Assembly: GCA_945898185.1 (NCBI GenBank)
Contig: CAMDHP010000001.1
Coordinates: forward strand, 1 to 64,000
Direction of reading: 5' to 3'
From: Akkermansia muciniphila
GTDB taxonomy: Bacteria; Verrucomicrobiota; Verrucomicrobiia; Opitutales; Opitutaceae
DNA: 64,000 bases
Both the position numbers and the translations under genes were made by a program. Shown piece after piece: positions 8,193 to 17,415 of the stretch. The notes beneath the pieces were generated by a model that worked only from the letters and a program-made list of their open reading frames with translations, was not told where the DNA came from and ran no database searches. Within the stretch, counting starts at the first letter, position 1. Every line of letters starts with the position of its first letter.

Positions 8193-9443
8193 TCAGACCT
8201 TGCGGAAGACTACGGCCGCGTTCTGGCCACCGAAGCCGAGATTGTTACTCAATACCGCCGACACCTTCGCCTCGCGAGCGGTGTTGGGCACGTAGTCGAG
8301 GTCGCACTCGGGATCGGGTTCGTGGAGGTTAATGGTCGGCGCGAGGATTCCGGTCTGGAGTGTTTTCACGCAGGTAACCGCCTCAATGCCGCCGGCCGCG
8401 CCCAGCAGGTGTGCGGTCATGGACTTCGTTGAGCTGATTGGAATGGCCGGCGCGCGCGCGCCAAAGACGCGCTTGATGGCGAGGGTCTCAAACTTGTCGT
8501 TATAGGGCGTGCTGGTGCCGTGGGCGTTGATGTAGCCGATATCATCGATGTTAAGACCAGAGCTGCGGATGGCGCGGGTCATAGCCATGCCGAGGCCCTT
8601 CCCCTCAGGGTCGGGCATGGTGATGTGATGGGCATCGGCGGTGGCAGCGTAACCGGAGATCTCAGCATAGATACGCGCGCCGCGTTTTTGAGCGTGTTCC
8701 AAAGATTCAAGCACCAGCACTCCGGCACCTTCACCCATGATAAACCCGTCGCGGCCAAGCGAAAACGGGCGGCAGGCCGTGGTGGGATCGTCGTTGCGCG
8801 TGCTCATGGCGCGCATGGCGCAGAAGCTGGCATAGGCGAAGGGCGTGATGGCGGCTTCTGCTCCGCCGGCGATCATCACGTCGGCGTCGCCGCGTTTGAT
8901 CATGTGCATGGCCTCACCGAGGGCGTGGGTGCCGGTGGCGCAGGCGGAGACGATGCCGAAATTTGGCCCGCGGGCGCCGATCTCGATCGCGAACATGCCG
9001 GAGCAGATGTTGCCGATCAGGGCGGGGATGGTGAAGGGAGAGACTTTGCGCGGGCCGGACTCGTGCAGTTTTTTGAGCTGCGTTTCGTAGGTAAACATGC
9101 CTCCGATACCTGAGCCGATGACCACGCCGACGCGGTCCGGGTCCTCGGTATTCATGTCGAGGCCGGAATCGGCGAATGCCTGCTTGGCGGCGCAAAATCC
9201 GAAGTGGGTGTAGCGGTCGTTGCGGCGGGCCTCTTTAGGGTCCATGTAGTCCTCGACATTCCAGCCCTTGACCTCGGCTCCCATCTGGGTGGCGAAGGGA
9301 GCGGGGTCAAAAAGAGTGACGCGGTCTATGCCATTTTTGCCCGCCGTGAGGCTGTTCCAGAAGGTGCCGGCATCCTGGCCGAGACCGTGCACAACACCGA
9401 GACCGGTTACGACAACACGCTGGGATGGGGGAAGCTGGGACAT
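8193..9443 (-). CDS. fabF: Beta-ketoacyl-ACP synthase II
   Basis: FabF condenses malonyl-ACP with a growing acyl-ACP in fatty-acid elongation. The 416-residue protein shows the thiolase-fold Cys-His-His triad: the nucleophile in 'VSACATGTHALGEA', the first His in 'INAHGTSTPYND', and the second in 'KSMTAHLLGAAGGIEA'. The C-terminal 'NNLGFGGQNAAVVF' glycine-rich block is also present. It is the last gene of fabG-acpP-fabF, but an intrinsic terminator lies between acpP and fabF, so FabF is probably made at a lower level than ACP or from its own promoter. Confidence 0.95.
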   Translation of the reverse strand: MSQLPPSQRVVVTGLGVVHGLGQDAGTFWNSLTAGKNGIDRVTLFDPAPFATQMGAEVKGWNVEDYMDPKEARRNDRYTHFGFCAAKQAFADSGLDMNTEDPDRVGVVIGSGIGGMFTYETQLKKLHESGPRKVSPFTIPALIGNICSGMFAIEIGARGPNFGIVSACATGTHALGEAMHMIKRGDADVMIAGGAEAAITPFAYASFCAMRAMSTRNDDPTTACRPFSLGRDGFIMGEGAGVLVLESLEHAQKRGARIYAEISGYAATADAHHITMPDPEGKGLGMAMTRAIRSSGLNIDDIGYINAHGTSTPYNDKFETLAIKRVFGARAPAIPISSTKSMTAHLLGAAGGIEAVTCVKTLQTGILAPTINLHEPDPECDLDYVPNTAREAKVSAVLSNNLGFGGQNAAVVFRKV

Positions 9444-9524
9444 GGTGAAAATAAACCTGACGGGTGACGGAAGGAGTGAGCTTAATTTTTAGCCGAAACT
9501 GCGCCGCTGGGGAGCGGTGTCGCC

Positions 9525-9582
9525 AAAAAACAAAAAGGGCGCTCTGCGCAAAGTCCCGGAGGGGAGGATTGGCAGAGCGCCC
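9525..9582 (-). terminator. Intrinsic terminator between acpP and fabF
   Basis: On the minus strand the 11-base arm GGGCGCTCTGC (9572-9582) pairs perfectly with GCAGAGCGCCC (9537-9547), and the RNA continues into TTTTTGTTTTTT (9525-9536). The loop is about 24 bases. It lies 27 bases after the acpP stop, so it should end most acpP transcripts before fabF. Confidence 0.88.
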
Positions 9583-9609
9583 ATTAAAAGGGTCGCGAAA
9601 CGAGGGGGC

Positions 9610-9873
9610 TTAGGCCACGCCGGCTTTGCCCTTGATGTAGTCAATTACTTGACCGACCGTCTTGAGCTTTTCTGCGTCGGCCTCGGGGATCTCGCCTTTG
9701 ATCTCATCTTTGAACTCTTCTTCGAAGGCCATGATGAGCTCAACGGTGTCGAGAGAGTCGGCGCCGAGGTCGTCCAAAAAGGACGCGGTGGGCGAGATCT
9801 GTTCTTCGTTAACGTTAAGCTGGTTAACGATGATCTCTTTAACGCGCTGTTCGATGGGTTTTTGTTCGGACAT
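9610..9873 (-). CDS. acpP: Acyl carrier protein
   Basis: ACP carries acyl intermediates on a 4'-phosphopantetheine arm. The 87-residue acidic protein contains the attachment motif in '[19 protein letters not shown]', with the modified serine in DSL. I use the ATG at 9873 (reading MSEQKPIEQ); an upstream in-frame start would add an atypical 11-residue leader. It is slightly longer than the usual 78-80 residues because of a C-terminal 'YIKGKAGVA' tail. It sits 29 bases after fabG and is followed by a strong intrinsic terminator, which fits the high ACP demand of the cell. Confidence 0.96.
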   Translation of the reverse strand: MSEQKPIEQRVKEIIVNQLNVNEEQISPTASFLDDLGADSLDTVELIMAFEEEFKDEIKGEIPEADAEKLKTVGQVIDYIKGKAGVA

Positions 9874-9902
9874 GTGAATGAAGTCTTGAGATTGAGAAGG
9901 GC

Positions 9903-10643
9903 TCACATCGCCATCCCACCGTCAACGGAAAAAACTTGGCCGGTCATATAACCGGATTCTTCGGAGGCGAGAAAGGCAACGGCGTGGGCTATCTCGGCGG
10001 CCTCGCCGAAGCGATGCATCGGGATGAGCGCGGTGGCGCCGGCCTGCACTTCGGCGCTGAGGTCGGCGGTCATATCCGTCTTGATGAAGCCGGGGGCTAC
10101 GACATTCGCGGTGACGTTGCGGCGGGCAAACTCCTTGGCGATGCATTTGGTAAAGCCAATCATACCGGCCTTGGCCGCACCGTAGTTGGCCTGGCCTGCG
10201 TTTCCGATCACCCCGGTAACGGACGCGATGTTGATGATCCGCCCCCAGCGGCCGCGGCACATGGGCCAGCCGATTGCTTTGGTCCAGTGGAAGCAGCTGG
10301 AGAGGTTGGTCTGGATGACTGCGTCCCAATCGGCTTCCGACATGCGGGCCAAGAGGCCATCGCGGGTGATACCGGCGTTGTTCACGAGAATTTCGATTTT
10401 GCCGAACTCCTTTAGCAGCTCTTCGGCGGCGACGGCGACGGCCGGGCCATCGGAGACATCAATGGCACGGGCGACAGCCTTGCCACCTGAAGCGTTGATG
10501 GCGGCGGCGACAGCCCCGCAGGACTCCGCCGACTTTGATACGCAGATAACGGTGCAGCCCTCGGCGGCAAGCAACTCGGCGATGGCTTTGCCGATGCCGC
10601 GGCCAGCTCCGGTCACAAGGGCAGTGCGATTAGTGAAGGTCAT
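9903..10643 (-). CDS. fabG: 3-oxoacyl-ACP reductase
   Basis: FabG reduces beta-ketoacyl-ACP with NADPH in fatty-acid synthesis. The 246-residue short-chain dehydrogenase has the cofactor motif '[11 protein letters not shown]' near residue 10, '[14 protein letters not shown]' near residues 87-100, the catalytic 'YGAAKAG' (Tyr-x-x-x-Lys) near 152-158, and the C-terminal '[16 protein letters not shown]' block typical of FabG. It is the first gene of the fabG-acpP-fabF group. The 136-base region upstream has an AG-rich stretch with GTGAGGAGCGAGGAGTGAGT repeats and no recognisable promoter. Confidence 0.94.
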   Translation of the reverse strand: MTFTNRTALVTGAGRGIGKAIAELLAAEGCTVICVSKSAESCGAVAAAINASGGKAVARAIDVSDGPAVAVAAEELLKEFGKIEILVNNAGITRDGLLARMSEADWDAVIQTNLSSCFHWTKAIGWPMCRGRWGRIINIASVTGVIGNAGQANYGAAKAGMIGFTKCIAKEFARRNVTANVVAPGFIKTDMTADLSAEVQAGATALIPMHRFGEAAEIAHAVAFLASEESGYMTGQVFSVDGGMAM

Positions 10644-10779
10644 TAGGGGGGAGGGGGAATAAAAGAAGCGAGAGGTGAGGAGCGAGGAGTGAGTGGAATT
10701 ACGATGAGCGTGGCGAAGTCAGCAAAGCGCGAAAGCAGTATGACGCCCTCGACCCGCTATTCACTCATCAATGCTTTTT

Positions 10780-11949
10780 TCAATAAACGTCACGCTGGTA
10801 GCGTTTATCTTTCTTCATCTGCTTAACGTAGTCCTTCGCCTGTTCAATCGGCATCGCGCCTTGCTCGGCGATGATTTCGTGAAGGGCCTGGTCAACGTCC
10901 TTGGCCATGCGCTTGGCATCACCGCAGACGAAAAAGTATCCGCCATTTTTTATCCAAGTCCAAAGCTCGGCGGCGCTGGCGCGCATCTTGTCCTGCACGT
11001 AAACCTTCTCGCCCTGATCACGGGACCAGGCGAGGTCGAGGCGGGAGACTTGTCCCTTGACGAGGTAGTTCTCCCACTCCTCTTGGTAAAGATAGTCGGT
11101 CTTGCTCTTTTGATCGCCGAAGAAAACCCAGTTGCGTCCGGTGGCTCCAGTCGCAACGCGGTCCTGAACGAAGGCGCGGAAGGGAGCGATGCCGGTGCCT
11201 GGACCAACCATGATCGCGTCCTTGGTCGGGTCCTCTGGCGGGCCAAAATGGGAGTCCGATACAAAAACCGGCGCGAACGTCTCGCCTACTAGCATACGCT
11301 CGGCTAGGAAAGTAGAGCAAACTCCGAGGCGTTCGCGGTGGTTGGTGGTGTAGCGCACCACCGCGACGGTGAGGTGAATCTCCCGCGGATAAAGCTTGGC
11401 GGAAGAGGCGATGGAGTAGAGGCGGGGCATTAACTTGCGCTGGTGATCAACGAGCTCCTGCGGCGTCAGTTTTGCGTGGGGGAATTCAGCGAGCAGGTCC
11501 GTATATTCACGTTCGTCGAGGAATCCAGCGAGCGCCTCTTTCGCCTCGGGCTTAACGAGCTCGGAGAGGCGGGCTTGCTCGGCGGCGTCTGTGGTCTTGG
11601 CGAGCAGGGTGTTGACAAGCTTGGCAGTCGGACCGCTCAGAGCGAGACGCTGACTGAGCGCCTCGCGCAAGGTGATCGGCGCGGCAAGTTTCAGCATCGC
11701 GGGGGATACGAGCTCATCTCCGGAAGCTCCCAACCGCTCGATGATCTCGGCGACGTCACCAGGGCGGTTGGTGGGGAAAACACCCAGCGAATCACCAGCC
11801 TTGTAGGTTAGGTCGCTCCCTTCGAGACTCACGATGAAGTGACGCGTTTCCTTGGCCGAGCCCGGTTTGTTGAGCAAACGGTTCTCTGCAAGTTTTGCAT
11901 GAAAAGGATTCTCTTTGCTGAAGACGGAGATGGCGACTGGAGCGGACAT
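10780..11949 (-). CDS. CysJ-like FAD/NADPH reductase lacking the flavodoxin domain
   Basis: This 389-residue protein matches the FAD-NADPH half of sulfite reductase flavoprotein and diflavin reductases. It has 'RLYSIASS' (FAD binding), 'GVCSTFLAE' , 'MVGPGTGIAPFRAFVQDR' (NADPH binding), 'WVFFGDQKSKTDYLYQEE', 'VYVQDKM', 'YFFVCGDAKRMAKDV' and the terminal aromatic 'RDVY', in family order. The FMN/flavodoxin domain normally preceding it is missing and no separate flavodoxin gene lies nearby. The start is the ATG at 11949; an upstream extension uses a poor start codon. It may pass electrons to a separate sulfite reductase or ferredoxin-like partner, but no cysI or cysH is in the window. Confidence 0.8.
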   Translation of the reverse strand: MSAPVAISVFSKENPFHAKLAENRLLNKPGSAKETRHFIVSLEGSDLTYKAGDSLGVFPTNRPGDVAEIIERLGASGDELVSPAMLKLAAPITLREALSQRLALSGPTAKLVNTLLAKTTDAAEQARLSELVKPEAKEALAGFLDEREYTDLLAEFPHAKLTPQELVDHQRKLMPRLYSIASSAKLYPREIHLTVAVVRYTTNHRERLGVCSTFLAERMLVGETFAPVFVSDSHFGPPEDPTKDAIMVGPGTGIAPFRAFVQDRVATGATGRNWVFFGDQKSKTDYLYQEEWENYLVKGQVSRLDLAWSRDQGEKVYVQDKMRASAAELWTWIKNGGYFFVCGDAKRMAKDVDQALHEIIAEQGAMPIEQAKDYVKQMKKDKRYQRDVY

Positions 11950-12093
11950 AAAGCCAAACCAGTTGGTCAGCACTGCCGCCCGCGCAAGCCCTTACTTTCT
12001 ATCTTCGATTTACCTGCGCGAGTGGCCCTCCTTGCCTTTGGCCGCTGGCTTTAGTCACTAATCAAAATAAACCGAGCCCAACCGCCTCCGCCC

Positions 12094-12645
12094 ATGTCCG
12101 CCCAATTACTTCCTTCCTGTCCGCACCTGCCAGCGTCGCACGCCGCTCTCGATCATCACCATCTCGGGCGGCATGGAGATGCGAGGGGCATTGGCTTTTA
12201 CGTTGCCTGCCTCGAATACAGCCAGGTGCTCTGGGAACGGGGTCTCGCCGCCCGCGCACTGCTCTGCCTGGACCGGGCACTGGGTGCCGATCTGCGCGGC
12301 GCGGAACCAGAGTTGCGGTCGCATCCCCTGCCCTACGCTGCCATGGCCTGGTTTTTAACCCATACTCCTCCCGAGGTTTTTATCGGCAACCCGCGTGTGC
12401 ACTTCCAGCATTACGCCGACCGGATGAACGAGCCCCGCCGCGAACAACGCCGCTGGCGCGCTTGGGCCTGCTGGTCGCTCACCCGTCGCCTCCGGCCCGA
12501 GTGGCCGGCCGACCCGCGCCACGACGTTGTTGAGCCGGGCAAAGATGCAATCGCCGCGTCGCTCGATCTCCACGGCCTGCCAGGCGAGACGGCGCTCTGG
12601 CGTCAGGTTTTGGACGCCGCTCCGCCCGAAAACCCCCTCGTTTAA
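12094..12645 (+). CDS. Conserved hypothetical protein, possibly with two compensating indels
   Basis: I do not recognise a function. The 183-residue frame has a clearly protein-like core from 'YVACLEYSQVLW' onward (about residue 36), rich in Trp and Pro, with 'PLPYAAMAWFL' and 'FIGNPRVHFQHYADRM'. The first 35 residues are odd (His-rich, poor third-position GC). In that stretch the +1 frame has strong third-position GC bias and reads a beta-strand-like 'PLSIITISGGMEMRGALAF'. A tandem TTCC duplication at 12110-12117 and a short T-run at 12196-12199 could be a +4 and a -1 change that together restore the frame. Either the start region is altered or my reading of homology is wrong. Confidence 0.6.
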   Translation: MSAQLLPSCPHLPASHAALDHHHLGRHGDARGIGFYVACLEYSQVLWERGLAARALLCLDRALGADLRGAEPELRSHPLPYAAMAWFLTHTPPEVFIGNPRVHFQHYADRMNEPRREQRRWRAWACWSLTRRLRPEWPADPRHDVVEPGKDAIAASLDLHGLPGETALWRQVLDAAPPENPLV

Positions 12646-12698
12646 GGCGAACGTTTTCGCGCGGAGGCAAAAGTCTGAAAAAACTCGGGAAAGGATAC

Positions 12699-12727
12699 TT
12701 GACACCCCCCCCGCCCGTCCATCTGTT
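12699..12727 (+). promoter_or_regulatory. Candidate promoter of tRNA-Asp
   Basis: A perfect TTGACA at 12699-12704 is followed by a C-rich 17-base spacer and TCTGTT at 12722-12727, about 20 bases before the mature tRNA. The -35 is good and the -10 poor. Its wording (TTGACACC then C-rich) resembles the candidate mreB promoter. Confidence 0.4.
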
Positions 12728-12745
12728 CACCGCTCTTCCTCATCC

Positions 12746-12822
12746 GGGGTGATAGCTCAGCTGGTTAGAGCGTCTGCCTGTCACGCAGAAGGTCGCGGGT
12801 TCGAGTCCCGTTCATCCCGCCA
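12746..12822 (+). tRNA. tRNA-Asp (anticodon GTC)
   Basis: This is a 77-nt cloverleaf. The acceptor stem GGGGTGA pairs with TCATCCC, the D-arm contains AGCTCAGCTGGTTAGAGC, the anticodon loop CTGTCAC gives GTC at 12780-12782, and the T-arm contains GGTTCGAGTCC. The discriminator is G, as expected for tRNA-Asp, and the 3' CCA is encoded in the DNA. A terminator follows seven bases later. Confidence 0.97.
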
Positions 12823-12828
12823 GTTTAG

Positions 12829-12860
12829 TCCCGCATCTTCAACAAGGTGCGGGATTTTTT
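12829..12860 (+). terminator. Intrinsic terminator of the tRNA-Asp transcript
   Basis: Arms TCCCGCATCTT (12829-12839) and AAGGTGCGGGA (12844-12854) pair over 11 bases with one G-T wobble and a CAAC loop, followed by six T residues. Confidence 0.92.
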
Positions 12861-12976
12861 ATTCACTGCAAAAAGTGGTTACGAGGTGTATCTCACCTTT
12901 TTTCTCCTTGGGCACCCGCACCTGGGTTCAACTCCTTCGACCGCTGGGCCGAAACGTTGGGGCGAACGTATCCAGG

Positions 12977-13875
12977 TCATCCTTTTTCTACCCAGCTTCC
13001 GGGGAACAACAGCGCTCGCGGCGCCTCCGGCAACCCGCGTTCATTGCGCTGCAACTGCGCAACCACCAGATCCACTGCGTGCCCCGCAATGATTTCATAA
13101 CTTTGATGCAAACCGGCGCTTTCTGAACGAGCGCGCCGGTTGAGCGTTACCACCAAGCCTTTCCAACCCGCGCCTTCCCGGGGCGTGTATTGACTCACAT
13201 CACTCACCACCACCGCATCCGCCGCGGTCCGAGCCAACCAGGCCGCGATCTCTTTCGAGCCAGGTTTTCCGCTGGCCAGCCAGAGCCGTCTCGAAGCCCC
13301 GGCTGACCCGTAAGCCAACCAAGCCGCCTGCCAGCCGCGATGCGCCCGCTCGTTCGTCTCGGCATCCAGCCACGCCCGCCGGCCGCTTTGCCCCCGCCCG
13401 CGCCAAGCCCCCTAGCGCCAGTCGCATCGCCTCGTAATGGTGATGCGCGGCACGCGAAAGCGAAGCGTTCCACTCCGCCGTGCCGATCACCGCCATGGGA
13501 AAACTCGCCCACGGCCAATCCAGCACGACTTTCGCACGGCCAAACACCGGAGCAAATACAACCCCGGGGATACCGCGCGCAGTCAGGATGTCCGCCAGCC
13601 GGCGCGGGTTTCCTCCCGTTTCCGCGAGGTTAAACTCATCCAGCCCGTAGCCCCGCTCGGCCGCCCGCGCCCGCGCACCATCGGCGACGTCACGCCCGAG
13701 CCCTTGCGTCGTCCGCTCCTCCACCCACACCAACGCCAACCGGTCACCTGCCCCGGCCCCGCGTCCGCGTCGCACTTGCGCCATCAGCTCCGCCACCCGC
13801 GCGTTCATCCGGTAGCCGAGTCGCTCCGCCACCGCACGCACCCGCACCGCCAAGGCCCGCTCCAGCAGCGGCGAC
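12977..13875 (-). pseudogene. LacI-type transcriptional regulator remnant (frameshifted, DNA-binding domain lost)
   Basis: The minus strand reads a LacI/GalR-like sensor domain. It begins near 'VRVRAVAERLGYRMNARVAE' (the hinge region just after the usual helix-turn-helix) and continues through 'VWVEERTTQGLGRDVADGAR' and 'MAVIGTAEWNASLSRAAHHH'. Near 13365-13395 the reading must change frame to continue as 'WLDAETNERAHRGWQAAWLA', 'DAVVVSDVSQYTP' and the C-terminal 'AVDLVVAQLQRNERGLPEAP'. The helix-turn-helix that should precede the hinge is missing. A frame change plus loss of the DNA-binding domain makes it a pseudogene, unless the frameshift is a sequencing error. It faces a second remnant at 13876-14307. 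Confidence 0.75.
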
Positions 13876-14307
13876 GGCACCGCCGCACTCGCTCTCGGCG
13901 GCGTCGTTCGCGATCTTCGCGCCGCCTTCGGAGCTTGGTCCTCGGACAGCGTGCACGCTTGGACTTCCACCGCCCCGCCCGCCGCCCTCACCCTCGATCT
14001 AGCGGCATCCGCCCCTATCCGCGAAGTCCACGTGACCTTCGACAGCGGCTTCGAAAGCGAGCTCCTGCTCACGCCCAGCCACCACCACCAGAAAATCAGC
14101 GCGCCGCGCGGCGCGCAGACCAAACTCGTGCGCCACTACCGCGTGAAAATTGACAACGTGGTCGTGCACGAGGAGACCAACAACATCCTGCGCAAACGCA
14201 TTCACCGCCTGACCGCCGCCGTCACCGGCCGAGCCGTGGAGATCGAACGTGTCGCCACTCATGGCTCTGCGGACGCACGCGTATTCGAAGTCCGCTGTTA
14301 CACCTGA
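13876..14307 (+). pseudogene. 3' remnant of an FAD-dependent oxidoreductase
   Basis: The plus strand is open here without a credible start and reads about 140 residues. They resemble the C-terminal beta-sandwich of the large FAD-dependent oxidoreductases common in Verrucomicrobia and Bacteroidetes: 'HAWTSTAPPAALTLDLAAS', 'VHVTFDSGFESELLLTPS', 'RGAQTKLVRHYRVKI', and the terminal 'DARVFEVRCYT'. The N-terminal FAD domain is absent. It abuts, head to head, a LacI remnant that has lost its own 5' end. I infer that one deletion removed both promoters and both 5' ends. Assignment of the family is from pattern memory and is moderate. Confidence 0.55.
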
Positions 14308-14351
14308 TCAGCCGACGACGAACACGACGTTAAAAGCTCCGCCTCTCCGCG

Positions 14352-15800
14352 CTAGATCGCCTTCGCCGCCTGCTTCAGCGCGAAGAGATGTTTATCAATC
14401 TTGTTCGCGGTGATGACGCCATAGTTGATCGTGCCGAGCCAGCCGCTCATGATGATACCCACGCTTCCGGCATGGAATAATCCGGGGAGTTTTTCGGATA
14501 GGTTCATCGAGACGGGCAGGCCCTCGAACTTCGTGCCGAAACTGGTGCCCGCCATGTGGGTCGTGTAACGCTCAATCGTGCGCGGCGTGGCGGCCTCCAT
14601 CCAATCAATCTTCGCCCGCACGTCGGGGATGTATTTCTCCAGCGCGACCAGACTCTCCTCGATCAGGCGGGCCTTGTGCACCGCATACTCTTCGTCCGAA
14701 AGCGCCTTCCAGTCCGGATACTTTCCATTGAGCGAAGCCACAACGGTGTAGCGCCCGGCGCCGGGGCGGGTTTCGGGATAATAAACCGAAAAGGTCCGGC
14801 TGCTGGTATGCAGCGAAGTTAACTCCTCGGGACTGTAGTTGAGCGCCTCGGAGGTGAAAACAAGATCGCCAATGTTTGGGATGGTCTCGCCCTTTCGAAT
14901 ACCGAAATAAACCTGGCAGGAGCTGGAGTTGATGCGCACGAGCTCCGCCTGCTTCACAAACTCGGGGTCAAAGTTCTCCGCTCCGGCGAGACGGAAAATG
15001 GTGTTCTTGATGTTGGCGTTGGAGAGCACTGCCTTGGCGCGGATGACACGGCCGCTTTTGGTGATGACGCCGCATGCGACTTTGCGGCCGTCGCGCTCTT
15101 CGATTAATACTTTTTCAACCAGCACGTGCTTGCGCAGCTCGACGCCGTTTTTCCGCATCTCCTCGGCCATTTTTTTAATCAGTAAATCCGAGCCGCCTTG
15201 AAACGTGAATACGCCCGAGCCCATGAAATTACTAAACACGATGCCGAAAGTGATGGCGGGATCGTCGCGGGTGGAGCCGTTGGCGTAGGCAATCGGCTCC
15301 ATGAGCAAACGATGCACGTCAGGGCGGCCGGGAAAAAAGCGCTCGAACATCTGCCCCGTGGTCTCGGGATTGTTGTCGTAGTAGTTCATCGCGCGGAGGT
15401 GGTCGTAGAAGGCCTCGACCTCTTCGCGTAGCAGCTTGAACTGCTCGACCAGCACACGGGTGTAATCCTCGCGGGTAAAGGTCGTCCAGACGTCCATCTG
15501 AGGATTCACAAAACGCACGTCCTTTAGCTGATGGATGGAGTCTGCAATCTCCTTGGTCCAGTAGCGGCGGCAGCTTTTGATCATGCCGCTCGGGAAACCG
15601 TGGAGGGAGATGTCGAAAATGTGTCCGCCCTTCCGCGTGAACCAAGTGGCGAGGCCGCCGTATTGGTAGTGGTGTTCGAGCAACAGGACCTTGTGCCCGG
15701 CCTTCGCAAGCACATTGGCTCCAGTGAGGCCACCGAGACCGCTACCGATCACGATTACATCATACTCGTCTGCGACACCTTTGAGCCAGTCGTATGCCAT
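14352..15800 (-). CDS. FAD-dependent oxidoreductase of the phytoene desaturase / retinol saturase type
   Basis: This flavoprotein of the amine-oxidase superfamily probably acts on an isoprenoid or other polyene. The 482-residue product starts at the ATG at 15800 with '[19 protein letters not shown]', a textbook FAD-binding motif, then '[16 protein letters not shown]' and '[17 protein letters not shown]'. The C-terminus has '[20 protein letters not shown]', matching the second FAD-contact region of CrtI/CrtISO-like proteins. Upstream in-frame codons would add 37 residues of poor character. The short gap to trmO (173 bases) has no clear terminator. No other carotenoid genes are nearby, so the substrate is open. 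Confidence 0.78.
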   Translation of the reverse strand: MAYDWLKGVADEYDVIVIGSGLGGLTGANVLAKAGHKVLLLEHHYQYGGLATWFTRKGGHIFDISLHGFPSGMIKSCRRYWTKEIADSIHQLKDVRFVNPQMDVWTTFTREDYTRVLVEQFKLLREEVEAFYDHLRAMNYYDNNPETTGQMFERFFPGRPDVHRLLMEPIAYANGSTRDDPAITFGIVFSNFMGSGVFTFQGGSDLLIKKMAEEMRKNGVELRKHVLVEKVLIEERDGRKVACGVITKSGRVIRAKAVLSNANIKNTIFRLAGAENFDPEFVKQAELVRINSSSCQVYFGIRKGETIPNIGDLVFTSEALNYSPEELTSLHTSSRTFSVYYPETRPGAGRYTVVASLNGKYPDWKALSDEEYAVHKARLIEESLVALEKYIPDVRAKIDWMEAATPRTIERYTTHMAGTSFGTKFEGLPVSMNLSEKLPGLFHAGSVGIIMSGWLGTINYGVITANKIDKHLFALKQAAKAI

Positions 15801-15973
15801 GTTTAAAGGGCCAACTGAAAGCCCTGCGCCTTCATGCGCAAGGGCGGTTTTTAAAATGACGGGCCAAGTGTAAGACTTATTCCGCCGCCCATGCGGAGCC
15901 GCGAAAAGCAATCGGGACGACCCGGGCGGGCCTCTTCGCCGGCTTGGCTGCCAGCGAATATTTATGGGCGGCG

Positions 15974-16672
15974 TCAGGCCAGCCGAGTCACTTCCATCAC
16001 GACCAGCGTGTCACCTTCGCCCGCGCACCACCGGATGTTCCAACCCGCCACACTCATACCGTAGAGCCGCTCGGGATCAGTTTGATAGGCCGGCTGAACG
16101 TCGAGCTGCAGAAGATGCCGCACCAAGGCAGTGACCGACTCGCCCATTTGGTTGGCAAACTCCGGCGAGATCGCCACTGCCTCCGCTGGGCGCACCACCG
16201 GAGCTGCCTGCGCCCAGTCGGCGCGAGCGTCGCCCCGTGCCTCGCACCAGGGCAGATAGGGCTTCACGTCGTAAATGGGCGTGCCGTCCACGCAATCTAT
16301 GCCTCCGACGCGCAGGCCGCCTGGTTCGATGGCGAGCAGTTGCACGAGCGAGAGGCCGATCCCGTTGGGCCGGTTGGGCGAGCGCGAGGCGAAGACGCCG
16401 ACCCGCTCGTTGCCCCCAAGTCGCGGCGGCCGCACCGTCGCCCCGCCCGCCCACGGCGGATTACGATCAAACCCAGTAACCAGCCACACGTGCGAAAAAG
16501 CCTCCAGGCCGCGCGTAAAATCAGCGGCGAAAAACTCCGGCGTAAACTCCACCCAACCCTCTGCCTCCGGCACGATTCCGCTCTGGCGCGGCACGCCAAA
16601 TTTTTCCGCGAAGGGAGTGCGGACGAACGCTACCGGCCGGATAGTCTGAATCGCGGAGGACACCCCGCACAC
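15974..16672 (-). CDS. trmO: tRNA (N6-threonylcarbamoyladenosine37-N6)-methyltransferase TrmO
   Basis: TrmO (YaeB/TsaA family) methylates t6A37 of certain tRNAs using SAM. The 232-residue protein has the family blocks in order: '[17 protein letters not shown]', '[13 protein letters not shown]', '[20 protein letters not shown]', '[17 protein letters not shown]', and a C-terminal '[17 protein letters not shown]' region. The start is GTG at 16672; another in-frame GTG lies nine bases downstream and either is possible. It lies 101 bases beyond rdgB on the same strand as ribD-rdgB. Confidence 0.88.
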   Translation of the reverse strand: MCGVSSAIQTIRPVAFVRTPFAEKFGVPRQSGIVPEAEGWVEFTPEFFAADFTRGLEAFSHVWLVTGFDRNPPWAGGATVRPPRLGGNERVGVFASRSPNRPNGIGLSLVQLLAIEPGGLRVGGIDCVDGTPIYDVKPYLPWCEARGDARADWAQAAPVVRPAEAVAISPEFANQMGESVTALVRHLLQLDVQPAYQTDPERLYGMSVAGWNIRWCAGEGDTLVVMEVTRLA

Positions 16673-16773
16673 GCAGATGAATACCGCCGCGATGGCCAGC
16701 GTTTATCCCTTTAATCCGAAAACAGCGGGTTGGACACCGCGAGCCCAGCTGAGCACCGGGACGGCTTGCTAAT

Positions 16774-17415
16774 TCATTTTTGGGCGGGTCCCTGTGCCTG
16801 CCACCAAGTCCTGAACGCCCGCCAGGCCAGCGCTCGATGACTGATGACGTTTTTGACTTCGTCGCCCAGCTCCGCGTAACTTTGGACGTAGCCCGCCGGC
16901 ACGAAGAGCGGATCATAACCAAAACCCGCTCCACCCCGCGGCTCGTCGAGCAACACGCCTTCGCACCGCCCTTCAAACACCTGCTCCGTCCCGTCGTCGG
17001 CAACGAGCATGAGCAGACAATAAAAATACGCACGCCGTCGCTCGACTGGCACGCCGCGCATGACCTCGGTGAGTTTGCGCAGATTGGCCGCCGTGTCGCC
17101 CTGAGCGCCCGCGAAATACGCGCTCTCCACTCCGGGACCGCCGCCAAGGTGCTCGACGCACACGCCGCTATCGTCCGCCAGCACCCAGCTGCCGAGCGGG
17201 GCGAGGGCGCGCAAGGCGTGGGCTTTTTTGCGGGCGTTGCCCTCAAAGGTGCCGGTGTCCTCTTGCACCGGCGGCATGCCGCCGAGCGCTTTCGCGGAGA
17301 ATATCCTGAGGTGAAGTCCATCGCGAACGGTGAGCGCGCTTATCTCTGAAACTTTGTGCGCATTGCCAGACGCGAGATAAAGGCACGGAGAGTCTGGAGC
17401 GGCTTGGAAACTCAT
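16774..17415 (-). CDS. rdgB: XTP/dITP diphosphatase (RdgB/HAM1)
   Basis: This house-cleaning enzyme hydrolyses non-canonical purine triphosphates to monophosphates. The 213-residue product contains 'YLASGNAHKVSEIS', 'VLADDSGVCVEHLGGGPGV', 'SAYFAGAQGD', 'FEGRCEGVLLDEPRGGAGFG', 'YDPLFVPAGY' and 'VISHRALAWRAF', covering the known substrate-binding and Mg-binding blocks. The ATG overlaps the ribD stop by four bases, which implies cotranslation with ribD. Confidence 0.93.
   Translation of the reverse strand: MSFQAAPDSPCLYLASGNAHKVSEISALTVRDGLHLRIFSAKALGGMPPVQEDTGTFEGNARKKAHALRALAPLGSWVLADDSGVCVEHLGGGPGVESAYFAGAQGDTAANLRKLTEVMRGVPVERRRAYFYCLLMLVADDGTEQVFEGRCEGVLLDEPRGGAGFGYDPLFVPAGYVQSYAELGDEVKNVISHRALAWRAFRTWWQAQGPAQK

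Noticed and set aside
13951..14307. Independent small plus-strand gene
   Set aside because: It begins in the middle of a domain pattern with no leader or start, so a truncated remnant explains it better.
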